From: Alphaproteobacteria bacterium
GTDB lineage: Bacteria; Pseudomonadota; Alphaproteobacteria; Rhodospirillales; Casp-alpha2
DNA length: 56,708 nucleotides
Reading direction: 5' to 3'
NCBI GenBank assembly: GCA_014382345.1
Contig: JACNJX010000110.1
Location: forward strand, 1 to 56,708
The notes under the pieces are model-generated. The model was not told where the DNA came from. It searched no databases and worked only from the letters and a program-made list of their open reading frames with translations. Below, one piece after another: positions 18,433 to 26,968 of this stretch (positions are counted from its first letter, which is position 1; each line of letters begins with the position of its first letter). Made by a program: the position numbers and the translations under genes.

Positions 18433-20976
18433 TTACAGTTCTCTGGCGATTTCCTCGATTTCAAAACATTCGACCCTGTCACCGACCTGAATATCCTGGT
18501 AATTGGCAAAGCCCATACCGCATTCGGTGCCGTCCTTCACTTCCTTGGCGTCGTCCTTGAAGCGCTTGAGCTGGCTCAGCTCCCCTTCGTGGATAACAAC
18601 GTCGTCGCGCACCAGGCGGACCTTGGCACCGCGGCGCACCATGCCTTCGGTAACCATGCAACCGGCGATCTTGCCGACCTTGGAAACATTGAAGACTTCG
18701 CGGATTTCGGCGTAGCCCAGGAGGTTTTCCTTGATCGTCGGCGCCAGCATTCCCGACAGGGCCTTTTTCAGGTCGTCGATCAGGTCGTAGATGATCGAAT
18801 AATAGCGGATTTCGACGCTGTCCTGGCTGGCCATGTCGCGGGCCTGCGGATTGGCGCGGACATTAAAGCCCAGGACCAACGCGCCCGAGGCTTTGGCCAG
18901 AGTGACGTCCGATTCATTGATGCCGCCGACGCCGGAATGCAGTACCTGGACCCTGACTTCATCGGTCGCCAGGTTTTCGAGCGCGCCGGTGATGGCCTCA
19001 ATGGAGCCATGCACATCGCCTTTGATGACAGCGGGAAGGGTTTGCAGACCCGTGCCTTCCTGAATTTTTTCGAACATCTGCTCAAGCGTGCCACGGGCGC
19101 CGGCGGCAGCTTTTTTGTCGCGTACGCGATTTTGGCGGAATTCGACGACTTCTCTGGCCCGCCCTTCGCTTTCGACGACGGCGACTTCCTCGCCGGCGGC
19201 GGGTGTCCCGTTCAGCCCCAGGACCTCGACCGGCATAGACGGTCCGGCTTCCTCCAGGTTGTCGCCGTGCGCGTCCACCAGGGCCCGCGCCCGGCCCCAT
19301 TCGTTGCCGGCGACGAAAATATCGCCGACCTTGAGGGTGCCGCGCTGCACCAGGACGGTCGCCACGGAGCCGCGGCCCTGTTCCATTTTAGCCTCGATGA
19401 CGACGCCTTCGGCCAAGCGCTCAGGATTCGCCTTGAGGTCCAGCAGTTCCGCCTGCAGCAGGATGGCTTCTTCCAGCTTGTCGAGATTGGTTTTCTCAAT
19501 CGCGGAAACTTCGACGGCCAGGATGTCGCCGCCCATTTCCTCGACCACCAGGTCGTGCTGCAACAGGCCGGTGCGGATACGGTTGGCATCGGCCCCTTCC
19601 TTGTCGATTTTGTTGATGGCGACAATGATCGGCACGCCGGCGGCCTTGGCGTGGTCGATGGCTTCGATGGTCTGTGGCATCACGCCGTCATCGGCGGCGA
19701 CGCACAGCACAACGATGTCGGTGACGTTGGCGCCCCGCGCGCGCATTTCGGTAAAGGCGGCGTGGCCCGGCGTATCGATAAAGGAGATTTTCTGTCCCGA
19801 TTCCAGGGTTACCTGATAGGCGCCGATGTGCTGGGTAATACCGCCCTTTTCATGGCCGGCGACATCGGTCGCCCTGATCGCGTCCAGCAGCGAGGTTTTG
19901 CCGTGGTCCACATGGCCCATGACCGTCACCACGGGCGGGCGCTGTGTCAGCGTGGAATCATCGTCGACCTCGCCCTTGAGGCCCCGTTCCACATCGGCCG
20001 CGGAGACACGGATCAGGTTGTGGCCGAATTCGGCAACCACCAGTTCCGCCGTATCGGCATCAATGGTCTGGGTAATGGTCGCCATCACGCCCATGTTCAT
20101 CAGTGACTTGATCACGTCACCGGCGCGCTCGGCCATGCGGTTGGCCAGTTCCTGCACGGTGATGGTTTCCGGGACGACGACGTCGCGGATGATCTTCTTG
20201 CCTTCAGACAGGTGCTGCTGCTGTTGCTGCTTTTCCTTTTCACGCGCCCGCTTGATGGACGCCAGGCTACGAGTTCTTTCCTCGCTGTCGCCCAGGGCTT
20301 CGGCAATGGTCAGCTTGCCGGAACGCCGGCGCGGCTCCGTCCGGCGCGGGGTCGGGCGCTGGCCTTCGTGTTCATGGACACGCTTGATCTTGGTCTTGTG
20401 CTCCGGTTCGGCTTCGCCCTCTTCCATGGCTTCCAGCTTGGCGGCGGCGGCGGAGGCGGCGGCCTTGGCGTCCTCTTCGCGCTTTTTTTCCTCTTCAGCG
20501 CTCAGGGGCGCTTCCGTTTTCTTTTTGTCGGCGGGCTGGACCGGTTTCGGCTCGACAGCCTCATCGGACTCAGCGGCGGTGGCAGCGGCGGCGGCCTGGG
20601 TCTCGGCCCTGGCCATGGCCTCGCTTTCAAACTCCTTGGCCCCTTCCAGGGCGCGGGCGCGGGCGGCTTTTTCTTCTTCCGTCAGAGTCCCGGCGGAGGC
20701 CGGTTCAAAGGCGGGCTCGGGTGCGGCCTGCTCTTGCGCCTCTGGCGCTTCAATATCTTCCGTGGTTTCTTCTTCGACAGGCACTTCGGCCATATGGCCC
20801 CCGGCATCGGGCGCGAAGGTCCGTTTCTTCCGCACCTCGACCGTCACCATGCGCGACCGTCCATGGGAAAAATTCTGGCGGACCTGTCCGGTCTCGACCG
20901 TCTTTTTCAGCTCAAGCTTGCCCGGTCTGGACAAGCCCAGCTTTTTCCCTTTTTTTTGCTCTTCGGTCTCGGCCAT
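18433..20976 (-). CDS. infB: Translation initiation factor IF-2
   Basis: An 847-residue initiator-tRNA GTPase. The N-terminal IF2-associated segment ([15 protein letters not shown]) is followed by a long low-complexity Ala/Glu/Lys region (about residues 65-215) and a basic linker. The G domain carries G1 [13 protein letters not shown]3 [12 protein letters not shown] and G4 NKIDK near residues 355-470. Domains II to IV, including the fMet-tRNA-binding C-terminus, follow to [16 protein letters not shown]. Only one in-frame start is considered here; internal starts giving shorter isoforms were not resolved. Confidence 0.97.
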   Translation of the reverse strand: MAETEEQKKGKKLGLSRPGKLELKKTVETGQVRQNFSHGRSRMVTVEVRKKRTFAPDAGGHMAEVPVEEETTEDIEAPEAQEQAAPEPAFEPASAGTLTEEEKAARARALEGAKEFESEAMARAETQAAAAATAAESDEAVEPKPVQPADKKKTEAPLSAEEEKKREEDAKAAASAAAAKLEAMEEGEAEPEHKTKIKRVHEHEGQRPTPRRTEPRRRSGKLTIAEALGDSEERTRSLASIKRAREKEKQQQQQHLSEGKKIIRDVVVPETITVQELANRMAERAGDVIKSLMNMGVMATITQTIDADTAELVVAEFGHNLIRVSAADVERGLKGEVDDDSTLTQRPPVVTVMGHVDHGKTSLLDAIRATDVAGHEKGGITQHIGAYQVTLESGQKISFIDTPGHAAFTEMRARGANVTDIVVLCVAADDGVMPQTIEAIDHAKAAGVPIIVAINKIDKEGADANRIRTGLLQHDLVVEEMGGDILAVEVSAIEKTNLDKLEEAILLQAELLDLKANPERLAEGVVIEAKMEQGRGSVATVLVQRGTLKVGDIFVAGNEWGRARALVDAHGDNLEEAGPSMPVEVLGLNGTPAAGEEVAVVESEGRAREVVEFRQNRVRDKKAAAGARGTLEQMFEKIQEGTGLQTLPAVIKGDVHGSIEAITGALENLATDEVRVQVLHSGVGGINESDVTLAKASGALVLGFNVRANPQARDMASQDSVEIRYYSIIYDLIDDLKKALSGMLAPTIKENLLGYAEIREVFNVSKVGKIAGCMVTEGMVRRGAKVRLVRDDVVIHEGELSQLKRFKDDAKEVKDGTECGMGFANYQDIQVGDRVECFEIEEIAREL

Positions 20977-21049
20977 AGTCTTTTCGTTCCTGTTTTGGAG
21001 CCCATAGACGCCCCGTTCCCAAATTTTCCGCCCGTTTTGCGGGCCTACC

Positions 21050-21664
21050 TTACTCTCTAGGTCCGCGAAAGACCATCAGGCGCTCCGCTTCCCGTATCAA
21101 CCGATCCGCCAGCCCGCCCCGGTCGATCACCCCATGGACGGCATTGTCGCGGCCCAGTGCCCGGCCCAGTTCCTCGGCGCTGAACAGGTCTACCAACGGC
21201 AGATCCGGCGCCAGGGACCTGATTTTGTCCCGTCCGTCGTCGGCGGCGTCGCGAGCCTGCAACAAAACACCGCCACGGTTCTCTCGCAGCCGGGCTTTTG
21301 TCTTCTCAAACCCGGCAATCGCCTCACCGGCGCGCCGTGCCAGACCGATCAAATCCAGACAACGGCCCGTCATCAGGCTGTCCACCCGGTCCGCCAAATC
21401 TTCAGGCTGGCGGACGGTGCGCCGCGCGGCCCGGGCAAAAAGGCCCTTCGCGCAGGCTGTGTTTACCATATCGCGCTCGCCACTCAACCATAAACCCCGT
21501 CCGGGCAGTTGTTCGCCCAAGTCCGGAACCAGATCCCCGTCCGGCCCAACGACAAAACGCAACAACCGGTCTTTCCGCATTTGTGCGCCGGTCAGGATGC
21601 ATTTTCTATGCGCCGGAGCCGCTCCAGTACTTTTCCGGGAACGCTTCCGCGGCTTTTTCTTCAG
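21050..21664 (-). CDS. ylxR: YlxR/DUF448 RNA-binding protein with L7Ae-like C-terminal part
   Basis: The first domain is YlxR-like: [25 protein letters not shown], then PGRGLWLSG. The second part (about 80 residues, [23 protein letters not shown]) resembles the ribosomal L7Ae-like fold often fused to YlxR in alphaproteobacteria. The conserved HRKCILTG lies upstream of the only nearby ATG (21580, inside the motif). In this frame no ATG, GTG or TTG occurs between the nusA stop region and the motif. I therefore extend to a CTG at 21664 provisionally; an ATA start or an indel are alternatives. It lies between nusA and infB, the standard place. Confidence 0.75.
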   Translation of the reverse strand: MKKKPRKRSRKSTGAAPAHRKCILTGAQMRKDRLLRFVVGPDGDLVPDLGEQLPGRGLWLSGERDMVNTACAKGLFARAARRTVRQPEDLADRVDSLMTGRCLDLIGLARRAGEAIAGFEKTKARLRENRGGVLLQARDAADDGRDKIRSLAPDLPLVDLFSAEELGRALGRDNAVHGVIDRGGLADRLIREAERLMVFRGPRE

Positions 21665-21708
21665 CTTGGCGTTCCGGCTCTTGGCGCGGGTTGTGTTGAC
21701 CTGGCTGC

Positions 21709-23343
21709 TTATTTTTCACCCTCCCCGCCAGCATCCCCGGTCCCGTCTGCTTCCGAATCGCCGGCCTCTTCCTCAGCGGCAACGGCAGCGGCAGCGGCAG
21801 CGGCGGCAGCTTCGTCCTCTTCCACAAACCAGTGTGCGCGGGCGGCCATGATGATGGCGTTGGCCTCGGCTTCCTTCATGGTGCCGGCGGGGGCGAATTC
21901 GATCAATTCGTCGGTCGCCAGATCCGCCAGGTCGTCGCGGGTTTTGACGTCGTTTTCGCCCAGCGCAACCAGCAGCTCGGGCGTCACGCCCTCAACTTCA
22001 GCCAGATCGTCACTGACTTTTAGTTCCTTGCGGCGTTTTAAAAGGTTTTCGTCCTTGGTTTCCAGGTAAGCCCGCGCCCGTTGACGCAGTTCCTCGGAAA
22101 TTTCTTCGTCGAACCCTTCGATGCCGACCATGTCTTCAACCGGCACGAACGCCACTTCCTCGACTGAAGAGAAGCCTTCCGTCACCAGCAGGTGGGCGAT
22201 CACGTCATCCACGTCCAGGGCATCGACAAACATCTGCGAGCGGCCCTTGAATTCCTCGTTGCGCCGCTCGGATTCTTCGGCCTCGGTCAGGATATCGATA
22301 TCCCAGCCGGACAACTGAGAGGCCAGACGCACGTTCTGGCCGCGCCGACCGATGGCCAGGGACAGCTGTTCGTCCGGAACCACGACTTCGATACGCTTGG
22401 CGTCCTCGTCCAGAACCACTTTGGCGACTTCTGCCGGGGCCAGGGCGTTGACGATGAAGGACGCCGTATCGGGCGACCATTGGATAATGTCGATTTTTTC
22501 GCCTTGCAGTTCGCCGACGACGGCCTGCACGCGCGAGCCGCGCATGCCAATGCAGGGCCCGACCGGATCGATGCTGGAATCGTTGGACAACACCGCGATC
22601 TTGGCGCGCGAACCGGGGTCCCGGGCCACCGACTTGATTTCGATGATGCCGTCATAGATTTCCGGCACTTCCTGGGAAAACAGCTTGGCCATGAACTGGG
22701 GGTGGGTGCGCGACAGAAAAATCTGCGGTCCACGGGCTTCTTCGCGCACGTCGACGACATACGCGCGCACGCGGTCGCCGGTGTTGAGGTGTTCGCGCGG
22801 AATGGATTCATCGCGGCGCAACATGGCTTCGGCGCGATTAAGGTCGACGATGACATTGCCGTATTCGACCCGCTTGACCAGGCCGTTGACGACTTCGCCG
22901 ATGCGGTCCTTGTATTCCAAGAACTGGCGGCCACGCTCTGCTTCCCGGACCCGTTGCACGATTACCTGCTTGGCGGTCTGAGCGGCGATACGGCCGAAAT
23001 CAATGGGCGGAAGACCGGTCACCATGAAATCCCCGGCTTCGGCGTCGGACATGATTTTTTTGGCCTCCGCCAGGTCAATCTGCGTGGCTTCATTTTCCAC
23101 CTCTTCCGGGCTTTCCACGACTTCCATATAGCGGACCAGGGCGATTTCCCCCGTGCCCCGGTTGATGGAGGCGCGGATATCGTGTTCGTGGCCGTATTTG
23201 GAGCGGCCGGCTTTCTGAATCGCCTGCTCCATGGCTTCCAGAACCTCTTCCCGGTCGATGCCTTTGTCGCGAGCGACGGCTTCCGCCACTTCGATCAATT
23301 CGGGACGTGTCTGAGCCGCGCCCATTTCCATAAATTCAGCCAT
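21709..23343 (-). CDS. nusA: Transcription termination/antitermination factor NusA
   Basis: A 544-residue NusA. Domains in order: N-terminal RNA polymerase-binding domain (1-130), S1 domain (about 135-200, [27 protein letters not shown]), two KH domains (about 230-345, [44 protein letters not shown]), and C-terminal acidic repeats (about 365-500). The tail ends in an Ala/Glu-rich stretch with nine consecutive Ala. NusA tunes pausing, termination and antitermination. It follows rimP by six bases. Confidence 0.97.
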   Translation of the reverse strand: MAEFMEMGAAQTRPELIEVAEAVARDKGIDREEVLEAMEQAIQKAGRSKYGHEHDIRASINRGTGEIALVRYMEVVESPEEVENEATQIDLAEAKKIMSDAEAGDFMVTGLPPIDFGRIAAQTAKQVIVQRVREAERGRQFLEYKDRIGEVVNGLVKRVEYGNVIVDLNRAEAMLRRDESIPREHLNTGDRVRAYVVDVREEARGPQIFLSRTHPQFMAKLFSQEVPEIYDGIIEIKSVARDPGSRAKIAVLSNDSSIDPVGPCIGMRGSRVQAVVGELQGEKIDIIQWSPDTASFIVNALAPAEVAKVVLDEDAKRIEVVVPDEQLSLAIGRRGQNVRLASQLSGWDIDILTEAEESERRNEEFKGRSQMFVDALDVDDVIAHLLVTEGFSSVEEVAFVPVEDMVGIEGFDEEISEELRQRARAYLETKDENLLKRRKELKVSDDLAEVEGVTPELLVALGENDVKTRDDLADLATDELIEFAPAGTMKEAEANAIIMAARAHWFVEEDEAAAAAAAAAVAAEEEAGDSEADGTGDAGGEGEK

Positions 23344-23349
23344 AATTCC

Positions 23350-23868
23350 TTACTTCTCCTCTGATACCGCGATCAGTTCGTCGGTCATGAGCAATTTCGC
23401 CTTGTGAATATCCGGATGAGGCAATTCCACCTCATTCCCGTCCACGAGAATTTTTACAGTGTCGCCTTCGACACCCAAAAGCCGCCCCTTGAAGCGGCGC
23501 TGGCCATCCAGCGGCCGGTTGATTTCGATTTTCGCCTCCAGTCCCTGGAAACGCTCGAAGTCCCTGAGACGGACCAGCGGACGGTCCAGTCCCGGCGAGG
23601 AAACCTCCAGCGTATAGGCTCCCTGGATCGGATCGTCCACTTCCAGCAGCGCAGAGACCGCGCGGCTGACGGTGGCGCAGTCCTCTACCGTAATTTCCTT
23701 GAACCCGTCCGGCCCTTCCTGGTGTTCCATCATGATCTGCAAAATCGGTGCGTCCTTGCCCATGATCTGGACGCGGACGAGGTCGTAGCCCAAATCTTCG
23801 ATTGTCGGTTCGATCAGTTCATGAATGCGTCTTGCCAGTTCCACGATTTTTTGTCGCTTTCGTCCCAC
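23350..23868 (-). CDS. rimP: Ribosome maturation factor RimP (GTG start)
   Basis: A 172-residue RimP when started at GTG 23868. The conserved core IHELIEPTIEDLGYDLVRVQIMG, SRAVSALLEVDDPIQGAYTLEVSSPGLDRPL and FKGRLLGVEGDTVKILVDG is clear. It is needed for 30S subunit maturation. A longer frame reaching a TTG at 23922 would begin inside an intrinsic-terminator hairpin, so it is unlikely. A second GTG at 23844 matches the usual N-terminal length slightly better; neither GTG has a good ribosome site. The start codon sits within a UUCG-capped hairpin. Confidence 0.92.
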   Translation of the reverse strand: MGRKRQKIVELARRIHELIEPTIEDLGYDLVRVQIMGKDAPILQIMMEHQEGPDGFKEITVEDCATVSRAVSALLEVDDPIQGAYTLEVSSPGLDRPLVRLRDFERFQGLEAKIEINRPLDGQRRFKGRLLGVEGDTVKILVDGNEVELPHPDIHKAKLLMTDELIAVSEEK

Positions 23869-23880
23869 CCCGAAGGGCGG
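23865..23880 (-). promoter_or_regulatory. UUCG-tetraloop hairpin over the rimP start
   Basis: On the minus strand CCGCCC-TTCG-GGGTGG forms six pairs (one G-U) capped by a UUCG loop. The GTG taken as the rimP start is in the 3' arm, so folding could hide it. Confidence 0.5.
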
Positions 23881-23886
23881 CTCATC

Positions 23887-23919
23887 AAAAAAACAAAAAA
23901 GGCGGGCCACCGGCCCACC
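23887..23919 (-). terminator. Intrinsic terminator in the rimP leader
   Basis: On the minus strand a GGTGGGCC-GGT-GGCCCGCC stem (eight pairs) is followed by TTTTTTG and TTTTTTT. It lies downstream of a good promoter candidate and just before rimP, so it probably acts as an attenuator for rimP-nusA-infB rather than only terminating trmB. Confidence 0.85.
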
Positions 23920-23947
23920 CAATCAACCCATAAAAATTTTCGGATTA

Positions 23948-23971
23948 AACGAGTGCGTTCGTTTCAGAACG
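23948..23971 (-). promoter_or_regulatory. Mutually exclusive short hairpins in the rimP leader
   Basis: Between promoter and terminator the minus strand can fold CGTTC-TGAAAC-GAACG (23956-23971) or AACGA-ACGCAC-TCGTT (23948-23963). The two share bases 23956-23963, so only one can form. This layout suits a switch in front of the terminator. The stems are only five pairs each. Confidence 0.35.
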
Positions 23972-23978
23972 TAGGGGG

Positions 23979-24007
23979 TATATATACCCGCGGCACTGGA
24001 AATTCAA
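23979..24007 (-). promoter_or_regulatory. Candidate promoter of rimP-nusA-infB
   Basis: On the minus strand TTGAAT (24007-24002) is followed after 17 bases by TATATA (23984-23979), a good sigma-70 layout. The -10 region lies in a perfect 14-bp palindrome (GGGTATATATACCC, 23976-23989). It lies between trmB and the leader terminator. Confidence 0.55.
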
Positions 24008-24045
24008 TGGTTTTCGAACGATTGCCGGGGTCCGGCCAAACGCGT

Positions 24046-24789
24046 CTATTCGTTCCCATTGCGGGAACCGCGGACAAAACACAAATAGGCCGGCTTTAGC
24101 CCCTTTTCTTTGGCCTTTTTTTCATAGCGCGTTTCGACCCAATCCGTCGGCGGCGCCGTCCAATCCTGCTTGGAGCGCGCCCGCCATTGCAGGTCTTCAC
24201 ACCGGGTCAGGTGCTCCAGCATCCAGCCCACATAGCCCATATGATCGTGCGCCAGGCGCAATTCGGCGCCGTCCTTCAAAAGCCTGACCAGGACATCCAC
24301 CGTTTCCCCGCAAATAAAGCGCCGCCGGTGATGGCGTGTTTTCGGCCAAGGGTCCGTATATAGCGCATACAGCCGGCCCAGAGACGCATCCGGCAGGACC
24401 GGAAACAGCTTGCGGGCGTCATCGTCGAAGAGGCGGACGTTTGTCAGGCCATCGCGGTCAATCAGGCTCAGCAGATTTGCGGTCCCGTTGATAAACGGCT
24501 CGCACCCGATAAAACCGATTTCGGGATATGCCAGGGCCTGCGCCGCCAGATGTTCGCCGCCGCCAAAACCCACTTCCAGCCAGACGTCGCGCACCGGTTC
24601 TGGAAATAGAGACCTGAGGTCCAGCTTCCCGGTCTCCGGAAGTTCGACCCTGAGCTCCGGCAACAGGGTATCGATCAACGCCTGGCGGTTTGGTCTGAGC
24701 TTGTGGCCACGGCGGCGACCGTACCATTGCGGCCCATCGCGGCCCGATACGCCCCGATTTTTTTCCGTCTTGTTTTTTGCCGCGCTCAA
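24046..24789 (-). CDS. trmB: tRNA (guanine-N7)-methyltransferase TrmB
   Basis: A 247-residue SAM-dependent methyltransferase that makes 7-methylguanosine 46 in tRNA. The SAM-binding motif [17 protein letters not shown] is near residue 70; the family motifs [32 protein letters not shown] and the C-terminal [22 protein letters not shown] are present. The N-terminus is basic ([13 protein letters not shown]). It overlaps the metK stop by ATGA, so SAM synthesis and this SAM-using enzyme are co-translated. Confidence 0.96.
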   Translation of the reverse strand: MSAAKNKTEKNRGVSGRDGPQWYGRRRGHKLRPNRQALIDTLLPELRVELPETGKLDLRSLFPEPVRDVWLEVGFGGGEHLAAQALAYPEIGFIGCEPFINGTANLLSLIDRDGLTNVRLFDDDARKLFPVLPDASLGRLYALYTDPWPKTRHHRRRFICGETVDVLVRLLKDGAELRLAHDHMGYVGWMLEHLTRCEDLQWRARSKQDWTAPPTDWVETRYEKKAKEKGLKPAYLCFVRGSRNGNE

Positions 24790-25961
24790 CTGGCCCCGAA
24801 GGCCGACTTCAGATCATCGACCAGATCGGTGCGTTCCCAGGAAAAGCCGCCATCGTCGTCCGGCGCCCGTCCGAAGTGTCCGTAGGCCGCCGTGCGGGCG
24901 TAAATGGGACGGCTGAGGTGCAGGTGCTCCCGAATGCCGCGGGGCGAGAGATTCACCATGTCCTGAAGCGTCGCCGACAGGCGTTCTTCGTCAACCTGTC
25001 CGGTGCCATGGGTGTCGATATAGACCGACAGCGGCTTGGACACGCCGATGGCATAGGACACTTGTAGGGTGCAGCGGTCCGCCAGACCGGCGGCAACGAC
25101 GTTTTTCGCCACATACCGCGCCGCATAGGCCGCAGACCTGTCCACCTTCGTCGGGTCTTTGCCGGAAAACGCGCCGCCGCCATGGGGCGCCGCACCGCCG
25201 TAAGTATCGACGATGATCTTGCGCCCGGTCAGGCCGCAATCGCCATCCGGACCGCCGACGACAAAGCGCCCCGTCGGGTTGACGTAGAATTCCGCTTCGT
25301 CGCACATCCAGCCCTCGGGCAGGACGCCGGTGACGTGCGGGCGGACGATTTCGCGCACTGCGTCCTGGTCCAGGTCTTCGGTGTGCTGGGTCGAAACGAC
25401 GACCGAGGTGGCGCGGACGGGCATGCCGTCTTCGTATTGCAGCGTCACCTGGCTTTTTGAATCGGGGCCGAGACCCGGCTCGGCGCCGGAATGGCGGGCT
25501 TCGGCGAGCGACCACAGGATGGCGTGCGAATAATGAATGGCCGCCGGCATCAGGACGTCCGTCTCGCGGCAGGCGTATCCGAACATCAAACCTTGGTCGC
25601 CGGCGCCTTCGTCCTTGTTGCCGTCCGCATCGACGCCCTGGGCAATGTCGACGGACTGGGAATGCACGTGGACGTCGACGGTTGCGGATTGCCAATGAAA
25701 CCCGTCCTGCTCATAACCGATTTCCTTGACCGCGGCCCGGGCGCTCTCTTCCAGCATATCCTTGGTAATGGACTCGGGGCCGCGCACTTCTCCGGCGAGA
25801 ACGATGCGGTTGGTGGTGCAGAGCGTTTCCACGGCTACCCGCGACAACGGGTCGGCGGTTAAATATCTGTCGACGATGGCGTCGGAGATGCGGTCGCTGA
25901 TTTTGTCCGGGTGGCCCTCGGAAACGGATTCGCTGGTGAACAGGTAGTTTTTCAGACTCAT
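24786..25961 (-). CDS. metK: S-adenosylmethionine synthetase
   Basis: A 391-residue enzyme making SAM from methionine and ATP. The N-terminal [25 protein letters not shown] holds the methionine/ATP-binding His; the ATP motif [12 protein letters not shown] and the phosphate-binding [23 protein letters not shown] are intact. The ATG at 25961 has a GAGGGA site seven bases upstream. That site can pair with an upstream CCCTC, and a SAM-II-like element lies further upstream, so feedback control by SAM is likely. Confidence 0.97.
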   Translation of the reverse strand: MSLKNYLFTSESVSEGHPDKISDRISDAIVDRYLTADPLSRVAVETLCTTNRIVLAGEVRGPESITKDMLEESARAAVKEIGYEQDGFHWQSATVDVHVHSQSVDIAQGVDADGNKDEGAGDQGLMFGYACRETDVLMPAAIHYSHAILWSLAEARHSGAEPGLGPDSKSQVTLQYEDGMPVRATSVVVSTQHTEDLDQDAVREIVRPHVTGVLPEGWMCDEAEFYVNPTGRFVVGGPDGDCGLTGRKIIVDTYGGAAPHGGGAFSGKDPTKVDRSAAYAARYVAKNVVAAGLADRCTLQVSYAIGVSKPLSVYIDTHGTGQVDEERLSATLQDMVNLSPRGIREHLHLSRPIYARTAAYGHFGRAPDDDGGFSWERTDLVDDLKSAFGAS

Positions 25962-25969
25962 AACAATGT

Positions 25970-26006
25970 CCCTCTAATCTCAAGTTTCGTCCAATTGGAC
26001 CGAGGG
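25970..26006 (-). promoter_or_regulatory. Ribosome-site sequestering hairpin before metK
   Basis: On the minus strand CCCTC (26006-26002) can pair with the GAGGG ribosome site (25974-25970). Between them lies a perfect 12-bp palindrome, GTCCAATTGGAC (25989-26000). Such a fold would block metK translation and is a plausible output for the upstream SAM-binding element. Confidence 0.5.
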
Positions 26007-26047
26007 CTATTGCGGCACCGCCAATATGCGATACCGAAAACGTCTTT

Positions 26048-26103
26048 GCCCACTTAGCGCCATTTTTATCGTGGTGGTCAAGTAGTCCAAATCCTTCCAC
26101 GCG
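26048..26103 (-). ncRNA. Candidate SAM-II riboswitch upstream of metK
   Basis: On the minus strand a CGTGG stem strand and loop bases containing GGATTTGGAC and CTTGACC are closed by CCACG, then ATAAAAATGGC, GCTAAG and TGGGC. The SAM-II (metA motif) pattern as I recall it has the same elements in the same order: CGUGG, a GAUUUG loop, CUUG, CCACG, a UAAA run, then GCUAAA and G-rich bases that form the pseudoknot. It lies 87 bases before metK. One deviation is GCTAAG in place of GCTAAA. A SAM-V-like fold, which shares the core, is possible. Confidence 0.7.
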
Positions 26104-26240
26104 CCACACCCCAAGGTACGGCGAAGGCCGAACTTGTCGCAAGGAATCCGGCCATCGTCAAGGGCTTTCCTAAGGCCTTACTGAGGCGAATTTTGCTTCT
26201 TCAACCGGGCGCCATGGAAACAGCGTTACGGGCTTGCGCT

Positions 26241-26720
26241 TTAGTTGTTTTGAGCCAGCGACTTGGTCAGCTCAAACATCCTTTTGCGGACCTTTGGGTC
26301 GGTAATCTTGTAATACGCCCGCACCAGTTCCAAGGTTTCGCGCCGCGCCAGAGGATCGATTTCAATCGTCTTCTGGACCACTTCCTCAAGGCCCCGGACG
26401 ACCTGGTCTTCCGCCGTTTTCAATCCGCGCGGCATCTCCTCGAAAAAATACGTGATCGGAACATCGAGAATGTTGCTGAGCTGGAACAGGCGAGAGGCCC
26501 CGATCCGGTTTGCGCCGCGTTCATATTTCTGGATCTGCTGAAAGGTCAGGCCCACGGCATCGCCCAGCTTTTCCTGGCTGAAGCCGAGCAGGGTGCGGCG
26601 AAGGCGGACCCGGCTGCCGACATGGATGTCAACGGGATTAGGAACGCCTGGCGGCAAGCGGCGTTTGCTTTTACGGCGGGCGCGAGTTTTTGTTGATTGC
26701 GGAGTAGCTGGTTTTTTCAT
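26241..26720 (-). CDS. XRE-family transcriptional regulator
   Basis: A 159-residue regulator. A basic N-terminal tail (about 25 residues) precedes the helix-turn-helix domain (about 32-90): VGSRVRLRRTLLGFSQEKLGDAVGLTFQQIQKYERGANRIGASRLFQLSNIL. The rest is a helical domain (TAEDQVVRGLEEVVQKTIEIDPLARRETLELVRAYYKI). An XRE gene of this type is commonly found between lnt and metK in alphaproteobacteria. A palindrome overlapping its candidate promoter suggests autorepression. Its targets cannot be told from sequence. Confidence 0.85.
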   Translation of the reverse strand: MKKPATPQSTKTRARRKSKRRLPPGVPNPVDIHVGSRVRLRRTLLGFSQEKLGDAVGLTFQQIQKYERGANRIGASRLFQLSNILDVPITYFFEEMPRGLKTAEDQVVRGLEEVVQKTIEIDPLARRETLELVRAYYKITDPKVRKRMFELTKSLAQNN

Positions 26721-26846
26721 TGTTCGTTCCGGTGAATTCTATTGCGTTGATTTTCTGGATTGATTATGTGGGTTTTTTAGCGCCGCTGAAAATCACCCTC
26801 CTTCAAGAGCATTTTAAATCATAGAGAGCGTCACAGCTTTGCCAGC

Positions 26847-26875
26847 AATATGCCGACGCATACATCTGTATGCAA
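26847..26875 (-). promoter_or_regulatory. Candidate promoter and operator of the XRE gene
   Basis: On the minus strand TTGCAT (26875-26870) and CATATT (26852-26847) are 17 bases apart. A perfect inverted repeat GCATACA-TC-TGTATGC (26858-26873) covers the -35 and spacer, as expected for repression. It lies about 130 bases upstream of the XRE start. Confidence 0.5.
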
Positions 26876-26968
26876 GTAAAAAGAGTGATATTTTTTTGCC
26901 TTTCCGGCCCTCCCTATAATTTTCGTACGCCTTGAATTAAGGTAGCAAGCAATTCGATTGTATGACAA

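Noticed and set aside
18589-20106. A 505-codon plus-strand open frame over infB
   Set aside because: It lies wholly antisense to the IF-2 GTPase domains and shows no motif.
21606-21827. A minus-strand 73-codon frame overlapping the nusA 3' end
   Set aside because: It is an alternative frame through the nusA poly-Ala coding region and stops before the YlxR motif; it only matters as a possible donor frame if YlxR has an indel.
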